A program made the position numbers and the translations under genes. The notes beneath the pieces were generated by a model that made no database searches, was not told where the DNA came from, and was given only the letters and a program-made list of their open reading frames with translations. A DNA stretch of 64,000 nucleotides from Pseudoalteromonas sp. T1lg75 (GTDB lineage: Bacteria > Pseudomonadota > Gammaproteobacteria > Enterobacterales > Alteromonadaceae): positions 62,191 through 126,190 of the forward strand of contig NZ_PQCD01000053.1 in the NCBI RefSeq assembly GCF_002964705.1. The letters run 5' to 3'. Positions 17,448-25,368 of the stretch are shown piece by piece; within the stretch, counting starts at the first letter, position 1, and every line of letters starts with the position of its first letter.

Positions 17448-17923
17448 TGTTTTCCGATATTTTCCAGTGGTTTGGAAAAAGCATCCGTTGAACAAAGACA
17501 ACACTCCACAGGCCAGTGAGCATGAACTCTATGAATTAATCCTTGTTTCGACTTTATTTTGATTTCTTTAAATACTCGACCTTCCTTAGTCTTTAGCCAC
17601 CATAGTCTTTCAGTTTTTATAGGACGAGAAGCAGCCCATTCTCTATCGTACTCTTCACTTGATACGCTTTCACCTGCCTCCAACTTTTTCTTCACTGGAC
17701 CGTTAGTCAATAGCTCATAGCTTTCGATAGTATAAGTCTCAATATATAGTTCTGGTTTTCTAGGAGAACTTAAACGTGGGATTTCAATATAAAATTCACC
17801 AGCATTTTCTAGTTTAGTAATTTCTATAAGCTTATCAAACTCAGGCCCAAAGTTTGGGACGGTACAACAAAGAGCTGGCTGAGCAATAAGAAATGCGAAT
17901 AAAATAAATACTGTATTTTTCAT
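17399..17923 (-). CDS. orphan exported protein, gene of an integron-like cassette
   Basis: 174 residues, no family recognised. The ATG at 17923 gives a clear signal peptide (KNTVFILFAFLIAQPALC), so the product is probably periplasmic; a Cys pair follows at once (CC) and another Cys cluster (ECCLC) sits near residue 143. The middle is rich in Lys, Glu and Tyr. A longer start at 18010 is rejected because it would translate through the attC-like palindrome. The gene starts 6 bp after one attC-like site and its 3' end runs into another. It looks AT-richer than its neighbours, consistent with transfer. Confidence 0.7.
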   Translation of the reverse strand: MKNTVFILFAFLIAQPALCCTVPNFGPEFDKLIEITKLENAGEFYIEIPRLSSPRKPELYIETYTIESYELLTNGPVKKKLEAGESVSSEEYDREWAASRPIKTERLWWLKTKEGRVFKEIKIKSKQGLIHRVHAHWPVECCLCSTDAFSKPLENIGKQPNKSSKPGAEKRAAS

Positions 17924-17929
17924 ACTGCA

Positions 17930-18003
17930 ACCTAACAATTTAATAGTGCGCAAATCGCGCATATTTCTGATTTGCAATCGCGCACTTTCTGAATGGGTTA
18001 GTT
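17930..18003 (-). other. attC-like site upstream of the orphan cassette gene
   Basis: On the minus strand it begins AACTAAC (18003-17997; one mismatch to RYYYAAC) and ends GTTAGGT (17936-17930), an exact GTTRRRY core. The interior folds: GTGCGC and GCAAATC pair with GATTTGC and GCGCAC, leaving an unpaired GATT on one arm, the asymmetry expected of attC. Confidence 0.65.
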
Positions 18004-18370
18004 TTAACAAAGTTGATAACTAGTTGCCAGCGTTATCAAAAATATATGTTGTTAACTTTTTGAGCCAGATAAAAATGCGCAAATTGCTCATTTTCCTGAA
18101 TATGGGGGAAAAGTTCTTATGCTGGATATTAAATCAACCTTAATAGAAGAGATTTAACATCCGTTCTTCGCTCTTAACCATCTAACAGATTGCGATAGCC
18201 TTAATTAGAACGCAGGTGCATCAGCTTAACCCTTTCATTGCATGATTCCCTAAGGTGCCGCCGTCACCACGACAAGATCTAACTTAACCAATAAATACGA
18301 CTAAGGATGTAGTTGCATTTAAATCCAAACGCGGGTTTACTGGTACGATGAGTGCTTAAGGAGAATAACA
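18004..18370. other. gene-free stretch between the cassette and the DUF4442 gene
   Basis: It contains a short inverted repeat GATAAC/GTTATC (18014-18036) and AT-rich sequence. I see no ORF, no third complete attC and no integrase. AAGGAG (18358-18363) serves the gene at 18371. Confidence 0.5.
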
Positions 18371-18841
18371 ATGACTGCACCCCCGTTATTACGTACCTAT
18401 CAAAAATTTACCAAATGGCCCTGTGGCCATTGGCTGTTTTCAAAGGCCGTGTGCGCGAAAGCGCCGTATTTTTCGTCCATTAATCCGCAGATCAGCGAGT
18501 TGATGCCGGGCAAATGCGTGGCCAAGGTGAAAAACCGCCGCGCCGTGCACAACCATATCGGCACCATACATGCGATCGCCCAGTGTAATTTGGCGGAATT
18601 GGTGGCCGGGGTGATGACCGACGCTACCGTGCCGAATAAAACCCATCGCTGGATCCCCAAGGGCATGACGGTGGAGTATTTGCAAAAGGTGGACACCGAT
18701 ATGCAGGCGACGGCGAAAATACCCATGCCGCATCAATGGTTGGATAAAGAAGATTTGGTGGTACCGGTAGAGATAGTGAATATGCGAGGAGAGTTGGTGT
18801 TTCGCGCGGCTGTCACCATGTACATTACCGCGCGAAAGTAA
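18371..18841 (+). CDS. hotdog-fold DUF4442 protein (thioesterase-like)
   Basis: 156 residues with a hotdog-fold pattern: INPQISELMPGKCVAKV, then NRRAVHNHIGTIHAIAQCNLAE with the long central helix, then strands to VFRAAVTMYITA. DUF4442 and PaaI-type thioesterases share this layout and act on acyl-CoA or acyl-ACP; catalytic activity here is inferred only. AAGGAG stands upstream of the ATG. The stop lies one base before a MITE-like repeat. Confidence 0.8.
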   Translation: MTAPPLLRTYQKFTKWPCGHWLFSKAVCAKAPYFSSINPQISELMPGKCVAKVKNRRAVHNHIGTIHAIAQCNLAELVAGVMTDATVPNKTHRWIPKGMTVEYLQKVDTDMQATAKIPMPHQWLDKEDLVVPVEIVNMRGELVFRAAVTMYITARK

Positions 18842-18842
18842 T

Positions 18843-19000
18843 ACCAATTCTGTTAAGTATGTGCTCAGATATAGCGCCGGATAAATGATGTGCTAACTAG
18901 GCGGAATTTTTCTTATGTAGCTATTCTACATAGAAAAATTCCAACGCCGTGAGCATGATATTTAGCCCGCTAGAATGATTAGCTATTTAAGTGAATTGGT
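18843..19000. repeat. palindromic MITE-like element, copy 2 (158 bp)
   Basis: Same length as copy 1 and in the opposite orientation. Ends ACCAATTC...GAATTGGT, flanked by TA on both sides (TACCAATTC and GAATTGGTA), which suggests a TA target duplication. It fills the gap between two convergent genes, 1 bp from the DUF4442 stop and 7 bp from the bactofilin stop. Confidence 0.85.
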
Positions 19001-19007
19001 ATACCCT

Positions 19008-19433
19008 TTAAGATTCGGCTACCAGGGCATCATCATTGCTGACGATCGACAGCGTTTCTTGCTGGTTCAGCTGTTTGATTTGCCCTTCCATCTGCGCTCC
19101 GGCGGCGATGCTTAGGGTGTTGTGGAAAACATCACCCTGTACTTGCGCCGAGGTTTCAATGGCCACCTTGTTGGCGCGAATAGAGCCGCTTACACGGCCA
19201 CGTATGGTTACTTCACCCGCTTCCACACTGCCTTCAACATGGCCTTGGCTGCCAATGAGTAAAATATCGGCTTTAATATCGCCTTCGATGCGACCATCAA
19301 TTTGCACTTCGCCCTGACTAACCAGTGAGCCGTTAAGGCGTACATCTGCGGCAATTAATGAGGGGGTGTTGTTATTTTTATTATTATTCAAAACGGGACT
19401 ACTCTTCTGTGTATCTTTGTTCTTTGAAAACAT
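19008..19433 (-). CDS. bactofilin-family polymer-forming cytoskeletal protein
   Basis: 141 residues. A low-complexity Asn/Lys N-terminus is followed by a right-handed beta-helix core: SLIAADVRLNGSLVSQGEVQ, DGRIEGDIKADILLIG, GHVEGSVEAGEVTIRGRVSG and further turns of the same type. Bactofilins form membrane-associated filaments and often position or regulate cell-wall enzymes. The start overlaps the 3' end of the M23 peptidase gene by 35 bp, a conserved bactofilin-M23 pairing that suggests joint action on cell shape. Confidence 0.92.
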   Translation of the reverse strand: MFSKNKDTQKSSPVLNNNKNNNTPSLIAADVRLNGSLVSQGEVQIDGRIEGDIKADILLIGSQGHVEGSVEAGEVTIRGRVSGSIRANKVAIETSAQVQGDVFHNTLSIAAGAQMEGQIKQLNQQETLSIVSNDDALVAES

Positions 19434-20511
19434 CGGTTAATGCCTTGGTGATTTTGACCGGATTGATATGTTTATTATTGTGCAACACCTCATAGTGGAG
19501 GTGAGTTGCGGTACTGCGACCGGTGCTTCCCATTAACGCTATTACCTCGCCCTTGGTGACGAGATCGCCGCGCTTAACGTGGATTTTATTTAAATGTCCA
19601 AAACGCGTGGTAAAGCCATTGGCGTGCTCTATTTCAATAAAGCGCCCATAACCACCGTTACGCCCGGCACGCACTACGGTCCCATCCGCAGGGGCAAAAA
19701 TTTCGGTGTTGCGCCAGGCCGCCAAATCGACGCCCTTATGCATAGCGCGACGGCCATTCATGGGATCTTTACGTAGGCCAAAGCTGCTGGAAATATAATA
19801 ATCGGCCGCAGGTAGCATGTGCGGTACCTGCGCCAACATGGACTCAAGCTGGTTAAGGGTCAGCAGCTTATCGACCACGCTGAGCGACTCGGTGTCTTGC
19901 TCGTCGGTATCGAGTAACTCCAGCGGACCACCCTGGGCAACCTGCTCCTCGCTTTTGGCGACAAGCTCGTCCATCACCGTACTGGGCAGGCCGGCGCGGG
20001 CGATGGCAGCGCCAAGCAGTTGCTCACGTTTGGCAATGGCTTGGTCGAGCAGTGAGAAGGTATCGTACTGACGTTGCTGCAATGTCGCTAAACGCTCATC
20101 GACATTCTCTGACGCTGATTGGGTATCGCTGGCCTCGAAGGGGATGCCTTGCTGTGGCATCAATGATGCGGGCAAGGAGGCCAATACATTTTGAGTCAGT
20201 TGCTGGCGCTGTTCCAGCCGACTCAATTTAGCAATAAATTGCTCTTGTTGCTGTTGTGCCTCAGCGATTTGCTGGCGCAGTTGCTGATTCTCGGCAACAA
20301 CATCGCCGCTGCTTAACTGCAAGCGGTTTTGCTGCCAAAAGTTATAGGCACCAAAAGAGGCGAGGGAAGCAATACATACAAAAGCACTAAGAGCCATGAC
20401 ACACTGCTTCTTGGTTGTTAATTCAACCACTTTTACTTCACCCTCTTGGCGAATTAAGATCTGCCTTGCAGGGAAGTGCTTAGTGATAAAGTATGATAAA
20501 TTTAACTTCAT
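19399..20511 (-). CDS. M23-family peptidoglycan endopeptidase, membrane-anchored
   Basis: 370 residues. One N-terminal membrane helix (about 37-57), a Gln-rich coiled coil (about 68-165), then a C-terminal LytM domain (about 235-355). Zn ligands are present: H258-x3-D262 (HKGVD) and H337-x-H339 (HLH). M23 enzymes cut peptidoglycan cross-links or, when bound, activate amidases. The complete metal site suggests an active enzyme, unlike EnvC/NlpD-type activators. First gene of an operon with the bactofilin. Confidence 0.92.
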   Translation of the reverse strand: MKLNLSYFITKHFPARQILIRQEGEVKVVELTTKKQCVMALSAFVCIASLASFGAYNFWQQNRLQLSSGDVVAENQQLRQQIAEAQQQQEQFIAKLSRLEQRQQLTQNVLASLPASLMPQQGIPFEASDTQSASENVDERLATLQQRQYDTFSLLDQAIAKREQLLGAAIARAGLPSTVMDELVAKSEEQVAQGGPLELLDTDEQDTESLSVVDKLLTLNQLESMLAQVPHMLPAADYYISSSFGLRKDPMNGRRAMHKGVDLAAWRNTEIFAPADGTVVRAGRNGGYGRFIEIEHANGFTTRFGHLNKIHVKRGDLVTKGEVIALMGSTGRSTATHLHYEVLHNNKHINPVKITKALTDVFKEQRYTEE

Positions 20512-20593
20512 AGAGACAAATTACTGACAAAAACGTTGCTAAGATAACAAGGTGAGCTCAAAAAGCCAGCAAAAAATTGTAATTGGCTGCAAA

Positions 20594-20638
20594 AAAAATG
20601 CAGCTTATCGTGGTTAAAAGCACGAAAGCTGCATTTTT
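20594..20638 (-). terminator. terminator of fahA
   Basis: AAAAATGCAGCTT pairs with AAGCTGCATTTTT around an inner CGTG/CACG hairpin. It has a T-run on both strands and lies downstream of fahA. Confidence 0.8.
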
Positions 20639-20700
20639 ATTAGCTTACCCTTCCTGGTCACAAATGCGGTTAATGGAAGGGCTCGCAGCCTGACAATCTA

Positions 20701-22011
20701 TTATTTGGCAGGCAAAACCGTGGCGCGACATTCGCCGAAGCCGATGCGTGCAAAGCCTTGCTTCTCACACCAGCCACGCATGATCACCGTGTCACCGTCT
20801 TCCAGGAACTTACGGCTTTCGCCGTTACCCAGGTCAAGTGACTCTTTGCCGCCGCGAGACAGCTCAAGCAGAGAGCCTGCTTCTTCATGCTCAGGACCAG
20901 ATTGAGTACCCGAACCAAGCATGTCGCCGGCATTAAAGTTACAGCCGTTCACCGTATGGTGGGCAACCATTTGTGCAACCGTCCAGTAAGAGTGCTTAAA
21001 GCTAGATTGCGACAACTTGGCCGCCGGCGTGCCTTCGGCGCGCATTTTTTCCGTCTCTACCGCGACATCCATTTGAATATCAAGGGCACCTTGCTCGCGG
21101 TTTTTAGCCGACTCAAGGTATTCAAGCGGTTGAGGATCGTTTTCGTCACGTTTCCAAGCCTGGCGATAAGGAGCCAGGGCTTCGTTGGTAACAATCCAAG
21201 GAGATACGGTTGAGGCGAAGTTTTTCGCCAGGAATGGACCAAGCGGCTGGTATTCCCATGCCTGTAGATCGCGTGCAGACCAGTCGTTAAACAGACAGAA
21301 GCCGAATACGTGCTCATCCGCGTCATCAAGAGCGATAGACTCGCCTAATTCATTACCTTTACCCAGGTAGATACCCAGCTCAAGCTCATAGTCCAGACGC
21401 TTACACGGGCCGAATGATGGCGTGTCGGCATCCGGAGCCTTAGTTTGGCCCTTAGGACGCGGGAAGGTTTGGCCGCTTACGCCGATGCTTGAAGCACGGC
21501 CGTGGTAACCAATTGGCACCCATTTGTAGTTAGGTAGTAAGGGGTTATCCGGACGGAACAAGCTGCCTACCGCCGTAGCGTGATAGATTGAAGTATAGAA
21601 ATCGGTGTAATCGCCGATATGACATGGTAAGTCATATTCAACTTCCGCTTGGGCAACTAGCGCATCGCTCAGTGCTTGTTCATGCTCGCTGCCAGTGCGT
21701 AGGGCCTGTGAAAGCGCAAGACGTAGAGCCGACCAGTGTGCCTGACCCATGGCCATAAAAGCGTTTAAACTGGTTTGTGTGGCTGCTTCTACCGCTTCTT
21801 GGGCAAGACCGGTGAAAATGCCTAACTTAGCCACAGCGGCTAAATCTAGTACCTGATCACCAATGGCGACGCCACCACGGAATGCTTCGCTGCTGCCGGC
21901 GCGGCGGAAAGTGGCAAAAGGCAAGTTTTGGATTGGGAAATCGGTTTTGCCATCGTTCGCAGAGCTGACCCAGCTGGTCAGGTTCATATCGTGCGTTTCA
22001 TTGAGTTGCAT
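20701..22011 (-). CDS. fahA: fumarylacetoacetase
   Basis: 436 residues, the length of bacterial FAH. It hydrolyses fumarylacetoacetate to fumarate and acetoacetate, the last step of tyrosine/homogentisate degradation. Visible family segments are the N-terminal SH3-like domain (FPIQNLPFATFR), CHIGDYTDFYTS, YELELGIYLGKG with the metal-binding acids, FNDWSARDLQAWEYQPLGPF and GSGTQSGPE. AAGGA precedes the ATG. It lies 130 bp downstream of hpd with a terminator-like hairpin between them, so the two may be only partly co-transcribed. Confidence 0.95.
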   Translation of the reverse strand: MQLNETHDMNLTSWVSSANDGKTDFPIQNLPFATFRRAGSSEAFRGGVAIGDQVLDLAAVAKLGIFTGLAQEAVEAATQTSLNAFMAMGQAHWSALRLALSQALRTGSEHEQALSDALVAQAEVEYDLPCHIGDYTDFYTSIYHATAVGSLFRPDNPLLPNYKWVPIGYHGRASSIGVSGQTFPRPKGQTKAPDADTPSFGPCKRLDYELELGIYLGKGNELGESIALDDADEHVFGFCLFNDWSARDLQAWEYQPLGPFLAKNFASTVSPWIVTNEALAPYRQAWKRDENDPQPLEYLESAKNREQGALDIQMDVAVETEKMRAEGTPAAKLSQSSFKHSYWTVAQMVAHHTVNGCNFNAGDMLGSGTQSGPEHEEAGSLLELSRGGKESLDLGNGESRKFLEDGDTVIMRGWCEKQGFARIGFGECRATVLPAK

Positions 22012-22083
22012 GAGTTATTCCTTTTGCTAAAGCTGTTATGTGTTATTGAGCCATAGATAAAAAAAACAAGGGCTCGGAACTTA

Positions 22084-22121
22084 AAAAAGCAGTGCCCACA
22101 CAAAGGTGGACGCTGCTTTTT
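22084..22121 (-). terminator. terminator between hpd and fahA
   Basis: A long A-rich/T-rich flanked stem: AAAAAGCAG...CCCAC pairs with GTGGA..CTGCTTTTT around ACAAAG. It is symmetrical and could act on both strands; on the minus strand it follows hpd. Confidence 0.75.
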
Positions 22122-22141
22122 GGCGCTAGATTAAGGGGCGC

Positions 22142-23188
22142 TTAGATAACGCCACGGCGCTCTTGGTCACGTTCGATAGACTCGAACAGGGCCTGGAAGT
22201 TACCTTCACCGAAGCCGCCATCATCAACACGCTGGATCATCTCAATGAAGATAGGACCGAATAGGTTCTTGGTGAAGATTTGTAGCAGGTAACAGTCTTC
22301 GCTTTGGCTATCAACCAGGATTTGGTGCTGCTTGATCTTTTCTTTATCTTCTTTAACCCAAGGAACACGGTCGAAGATGGTGTCGTAGTAGTGATCAACG
22401 ATATCCAAGGTCGCAATGTTGCTTTGGTCAAGCTTGTCCAGTGACGCAACCAGGTCGTCCGTTAGGAACGCAAGGTGCTGTACGCCAGGACCATTGTACT
22501 CGTCCAAGTACTCATCGATCTGGTTGTTGTTGTCGTCTTTACCTTCGTTGATTGGAATCGAGAAGGTGCCACACGGAGATTTAAGGGCGTAAGACAACAG
22601 CGCAGTCTTTTGACCTTTAATGTCGAAATAACGAACTTCGGTAAAGCCGAATACGTCTTTGTAGAAGTTTGCCCATGTTTCCATGGTGCCCTTGTACACG
22701 TTGTTCGTTAAGTGGTCGATGCGAAGGAAGCCTTTGCTCTCGACAACGTTTTGCTCTTTTAAGTCTACGAAGTCAGTGTCGTAGATGCTGCCTTTGTCAC
22801 CGAATTGGTCGATGAAGTAAATAAGGCTGTCGCCGATGCCGTAAATAGCAGGGTAAGGCATGTCTTTGTGCGTTGAGTCAGTGGCTGGTTTAGCACCGCG
22901 CTCAACCGCTGTGTCGAATGCCTTTTGCGCATCTTCTACACGCCAGCCCATAGAACAAATGGCCGGACCGTGGCTCTTAGCGAACTCAGCAGAGAAACCA
23001 CCACGTTCGTTGTTCAGTAGGAAATGGATATCGTTTTGGTTGTAGTAAACGATGTCTTTATCTTTGAATTTCTTTAACTTTGAAAAACCAAAGTCGCTAA
23101 AGATCTTGTCCATATAGTCCGCATCGGGTGTTGCGTACTCGGTAAACTCAATGCCCTTAAGGCCTAATGGGTTATTTACTTCACTCAT
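22142..23188 (-). CDS. hpd: 4-hydroxyphenylpyruvate dioxygenase
   Basis: 348 residues from the ATG at 23188 (GGAG upstream); an earlier in-frame start at 23275 gives an Arg-rich leader unlike the family. HPD is a two-domain vicinal-oxygen-chelate Fe(II) enzyme that turns 4-hydroxyphenylpyruvate into homogentisate. The 2-His-1-Glu ligands are His159 (IDHL), His238 (VQHLAF) and Glu316 (FIEMIQR). The C-terminal gating helix (GGFGEGNFQALFESIER) is complete. A TyrR-box-like site lies about 160 bp upstream. Confidence 0.95.
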   Translation of the reverse strand: MSEVNNPLGLKGIEFTEYATPDADYMDKIFSDFGFSKLKKFKDKDIVYYNQNDIHFLLNNERGGFSAEFAKSHGPAICSMGWRVEDAQKAFDTAVERGAKPATDSTHKDMPYPAIYGIGDSLIYFIDQFGDKGSIYDTDFVDLKEQNVVESKGFLRIDHLTNNVYKGTMETWANFYKDVFGFTEVRYFDIKGQKTALLSYALKSPCGTFSIPINEGKDDNNNQIDEYLDEYNGPGVQHLAFLTDDLVASLDKLDQSNIATLDIVDHYYDTIFDRVPWVKEDKEKIKQHQILVDSQSEDCYLLQIFTKNLFGPIFIEMIQRVDDGGFGEGNFQALFESIERDQERRGVI

Positions 23189-23349
23189 GATTTTGCTCCA
23201 CTTGCTGTGTGTTTGGCCTGGCTTAGGCGGTAAGTCGTTGCTGCGAATAAAGCGCCGCCGTCGCCAACAAGCCATAATAGTTTGAGCGCATAATCGGAGA
23301 ATTTGTTCGAAAGCGAAAGGGTGGATGGCTAATTAACTAGTGGATGAAG

Positions 23350-23367
23350 TGTAAACAAAAGTGGACA
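23350..23367. promoter_or_regulatory. candidate TyrR box upstream of hpd
   Basis: TGTAAA-N6-TGGACA compared with the E. coli consensus TGTAAA-N6-TTTACA: first half exact, second half 4 of 6 with the key ACA kept. tyrR lies nearby (25369), supporting a local regulatory link. Confidence 0.5.
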
Positions 23368-23371
23368 AAAT

Positions 23372-23385
23372 CTTACCGGTGTAAG
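23372..23385. promoter_or_regulatory. short palindrome next to the TyrR-box-like site
   Basis: CTTAC-CGGT-GTAAG, perfect, 4 bp after the TyrR-box candidate. It may be a second operator or part of a compound site. Confidence 0.3.
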
Positions 23386-23409
23386 CTTTTCGTTAAATTA
23401 GCCAATAAA

Positions 23410-23431
23410 AAAGGCGCCCTTAGGCGCCTTT
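23410..23431 (-). terminator. terminator of the POT transporter gene
   Basis: AAAGGCGCC / GGCGCCTTT with a 4-nt loop. On the minus strand a run of six T follows. Confidence 0.85.
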
Positions 23432-23450
23432 CTTGACTTCTATGGAAGAA

Positions 23451-24920
23451 TTACTGCTTCTCACCAGTAAGTTCTAATTCTTCTTCCAGTAGCTGCTCTT
23501 CATCATGAGTGCCTTCTGCACCATGCATCCAGTCTACTAACTTGTCAGCCATCAACCATAAGCAAATACCAGCGATGAATGCCATGATGGCAACGCCACC
23601 GAAGGTGCTTAGTGGACCAGCATCGCCTACTAGCTTACCGATTTCAGCGGCCGCATAGTTACCGATACCCGAGAAGAAGAACCACATACCCATTAGTAAT
23701 GAGGTGTACTTCAGCGGTGCCAGTTTAGAAACCATAGACAGGCCGATAGGCGATAAACAAAGCTCACCCATGGTGTGGAATACATAGGCCATCACCAACC
23801 AGATCACATGGGCTTTGGTGTTTGCATCGTCACCGATTTGCAATGCCGCACCCACCATAGACACAAAGCCAAGGCCGAGGAAGAACATACCCAAGGCAAA
23901 CTTGCGCGGTGAATCAGGCTCTCTGTCACCCATACGGATCCAGAAGCTGGCAAAAATAGGCGCTAGCAAGATGATGAAAATCGGGTTAACCGCTTGCAGC
24001 CAGCTCGCCGGCATTTCCCAACCAAAGAAGACCAGGTCGGTTTTGTATTTAGCGAATAAGTTCATTGAGCCCGCAGCTTGCTCGAAGCCAGCCCAGAAAA
24101 TGATGGTGAAGAAGCTCATGATCAAGATAACCTTGATGCGGTCGCGCTCTTCGTTAGTAAGTGGCTTTTTAGCAGCGCCTTGCTCATTGTCACCGCCTTG
24201 TTTAGCGGCAGGCACGGTACCGATATTACCCAGGTACTTGTTCGCTAGCGCCAACTGCAGGATAACACCCAGAAGCATACCCACACCGGCAGTTAAGAAG
24301 CCGTACTGGTAATCAAATTTTTCACCGATAGAGCCAACAACGAAGTAGCCCAGGATAGAGCCAAGGTTGATACCCATGTAGAAGATGGTAAAGGCGCCGT
24401 CGCGACGTTTGTCACCTTCAGAGTAAAGGTCGCCAACCATGGTTGAGATGTTTGGCTTGAAGAAGCCGTTACCGATAATAAGCAGACCCAGACCCAGGTA
24501 CATAAACTCAAGCTCAAGGCCTGGTACCATGGCGTGTGGTGTACCTAGGGCGAACTGACCCAGGGCCATGATCACACCACCGGTGATAATGGCTTTACGC
24601 TGGCCGGAGACGTTATCTGCAAACCAACCGCCCAATACCGGTGTTACATATACTAAGAAGGCATAGAAACCCAAAATGCTCAGGGCATTTGAATTCAAGG
24701 CTTTTTGATATTCTTCGTCGGCGCCCGCTGACATTGGGTCGATGCCGAAGTAGGCCATATCCCAGCCCATAGCGGCCGCGGTTGCAATAGTAGAAAGGTA
24801 AAGCACGAAAATACCGCGCATACCGTAGTAGCTCATGCGTTCCCACATTTCTGTGAAGAACAGCAGGAAGAGCCCCTTAGGGTGACCTAGAAAATCACCT
24901 GTTTTTGGTGCTGAACTCAT
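23451..24920 (-). CDS. POT-family proton-coupled di/tripeptide transporter
   Basis: 489 residues with about 14 hydrophobic segments. The POT/PTR2 signature is present: TEMWERMSYYGMRGIFVLYL (the ExxERFxYY motif) in the first helix, GGWFADNVSGQRKAI in the first loop, and FYMGINLGSILGYFVVG (PTR2 signature FYxxINxGS). POT proteins use the proton gradient to import short peptides. Placed between hpd and tyrR it may supply peptide-derived tyrosine (inference). The C-terminus is acidic. Divergent from tyrR. Confidence 0.93.
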   Translation of the reverse strand: MSSAPKTGDFLGHPKGLFLLFFTEMWERMSYYGMRGIFVLYLSTIATAAAMGWDMAYFGIDPMSAGADEEYQKALNSNALSILGFYAFLVYVTPVLGGWFADNVSGQRKAIITGGVIMALGQFALGTPHAMVPGLELEFMYLGLGLLIIGNGFFKPNISTMVGDLYSEGDKRRDGAFTIFYMGINLGSILGYFVVGSIGEKFDYQYGFLTAGVGMLLGVILQLALANKYLGNIGTVPAAKQGGDNEQGAAKKPLTNEERDRIKVILIMSFFTIIFWAGFEQAAGSMNLFAKYKTDLVFFGWEMPASWLQAVNPIFIILLAPIFASFWIRMGDREPDSPRKFALGMFFLGLGFVSMVGAALQIGDDANTKAHVIWLVMAYVFHTMGELCLSPIGLSMVSKLAPLKYTSLLMGMWFFFSGIGNYAAAEIGKLVGDAGPLSTFGGVAIMAFIAGICLWLMADKLVDWMHGAEGTHDEEQLLEEELELTGEKQ

Positions 24921-25276
24921 TAAAAATACTTCCTAACTAACAAATTTATTATTTTGCAATGCCGAGCATCGCTGCTAATTGTGAGGCCTTATTATTGTTG
25001 CTTTTGCTACTTCAGCCGTCGCGCTAGTGCACGACTTTGTCGGTCTAAACCTCAGGTGAAACCTTCGGAAAAACTTCAGCAGCTGGCCTGTGTATCGGCA
25101 GGATAAAAGAGCGGCTAACTACCTGACTGAGTAGCGCGGGCGCCACTTTATCCTAGCGACAAACGCGCCACAGTATACATACAGGCCGGCATGAGGGGAA
25201 GTCCTATGAATTAACGCTAAATGAACCAAAGGCGACGCTGGAAAATCACGGCCTAGCAATAAAGTATTAGCAATTT

Positions 25277-25294
25277 TGTGCAATAATCTTTACA
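25277..25294. promoter_or_regulatory. candidate TyrR box in the POT-tyrR divergent region
   Basis: TGTGCA-N6-TTTACA: second half exact, first half 4 of 6 with TGT kept. It is 75 bp before tyrR and could give autoregulation. Elsewhere in 24921-25368 I see only GGATAAA (25101) and TTTATCC (25147) as widely spaced inverted arms. Confidence 0.45.
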
Positions 25295-25368
25295 ATTTGC
25301 TACCCAATTATTGTTAATTTAGCGTATGATTGCGCCAGCCATACTGCTAACCCGCGACTGAGGAACAC

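Noticed and set aside
18178-18190. A third attC core (GTTAGAT on the minus strand)
   Set aside because: No facing RYYYAAC site or stem could be found, so a further cassette is not supported.
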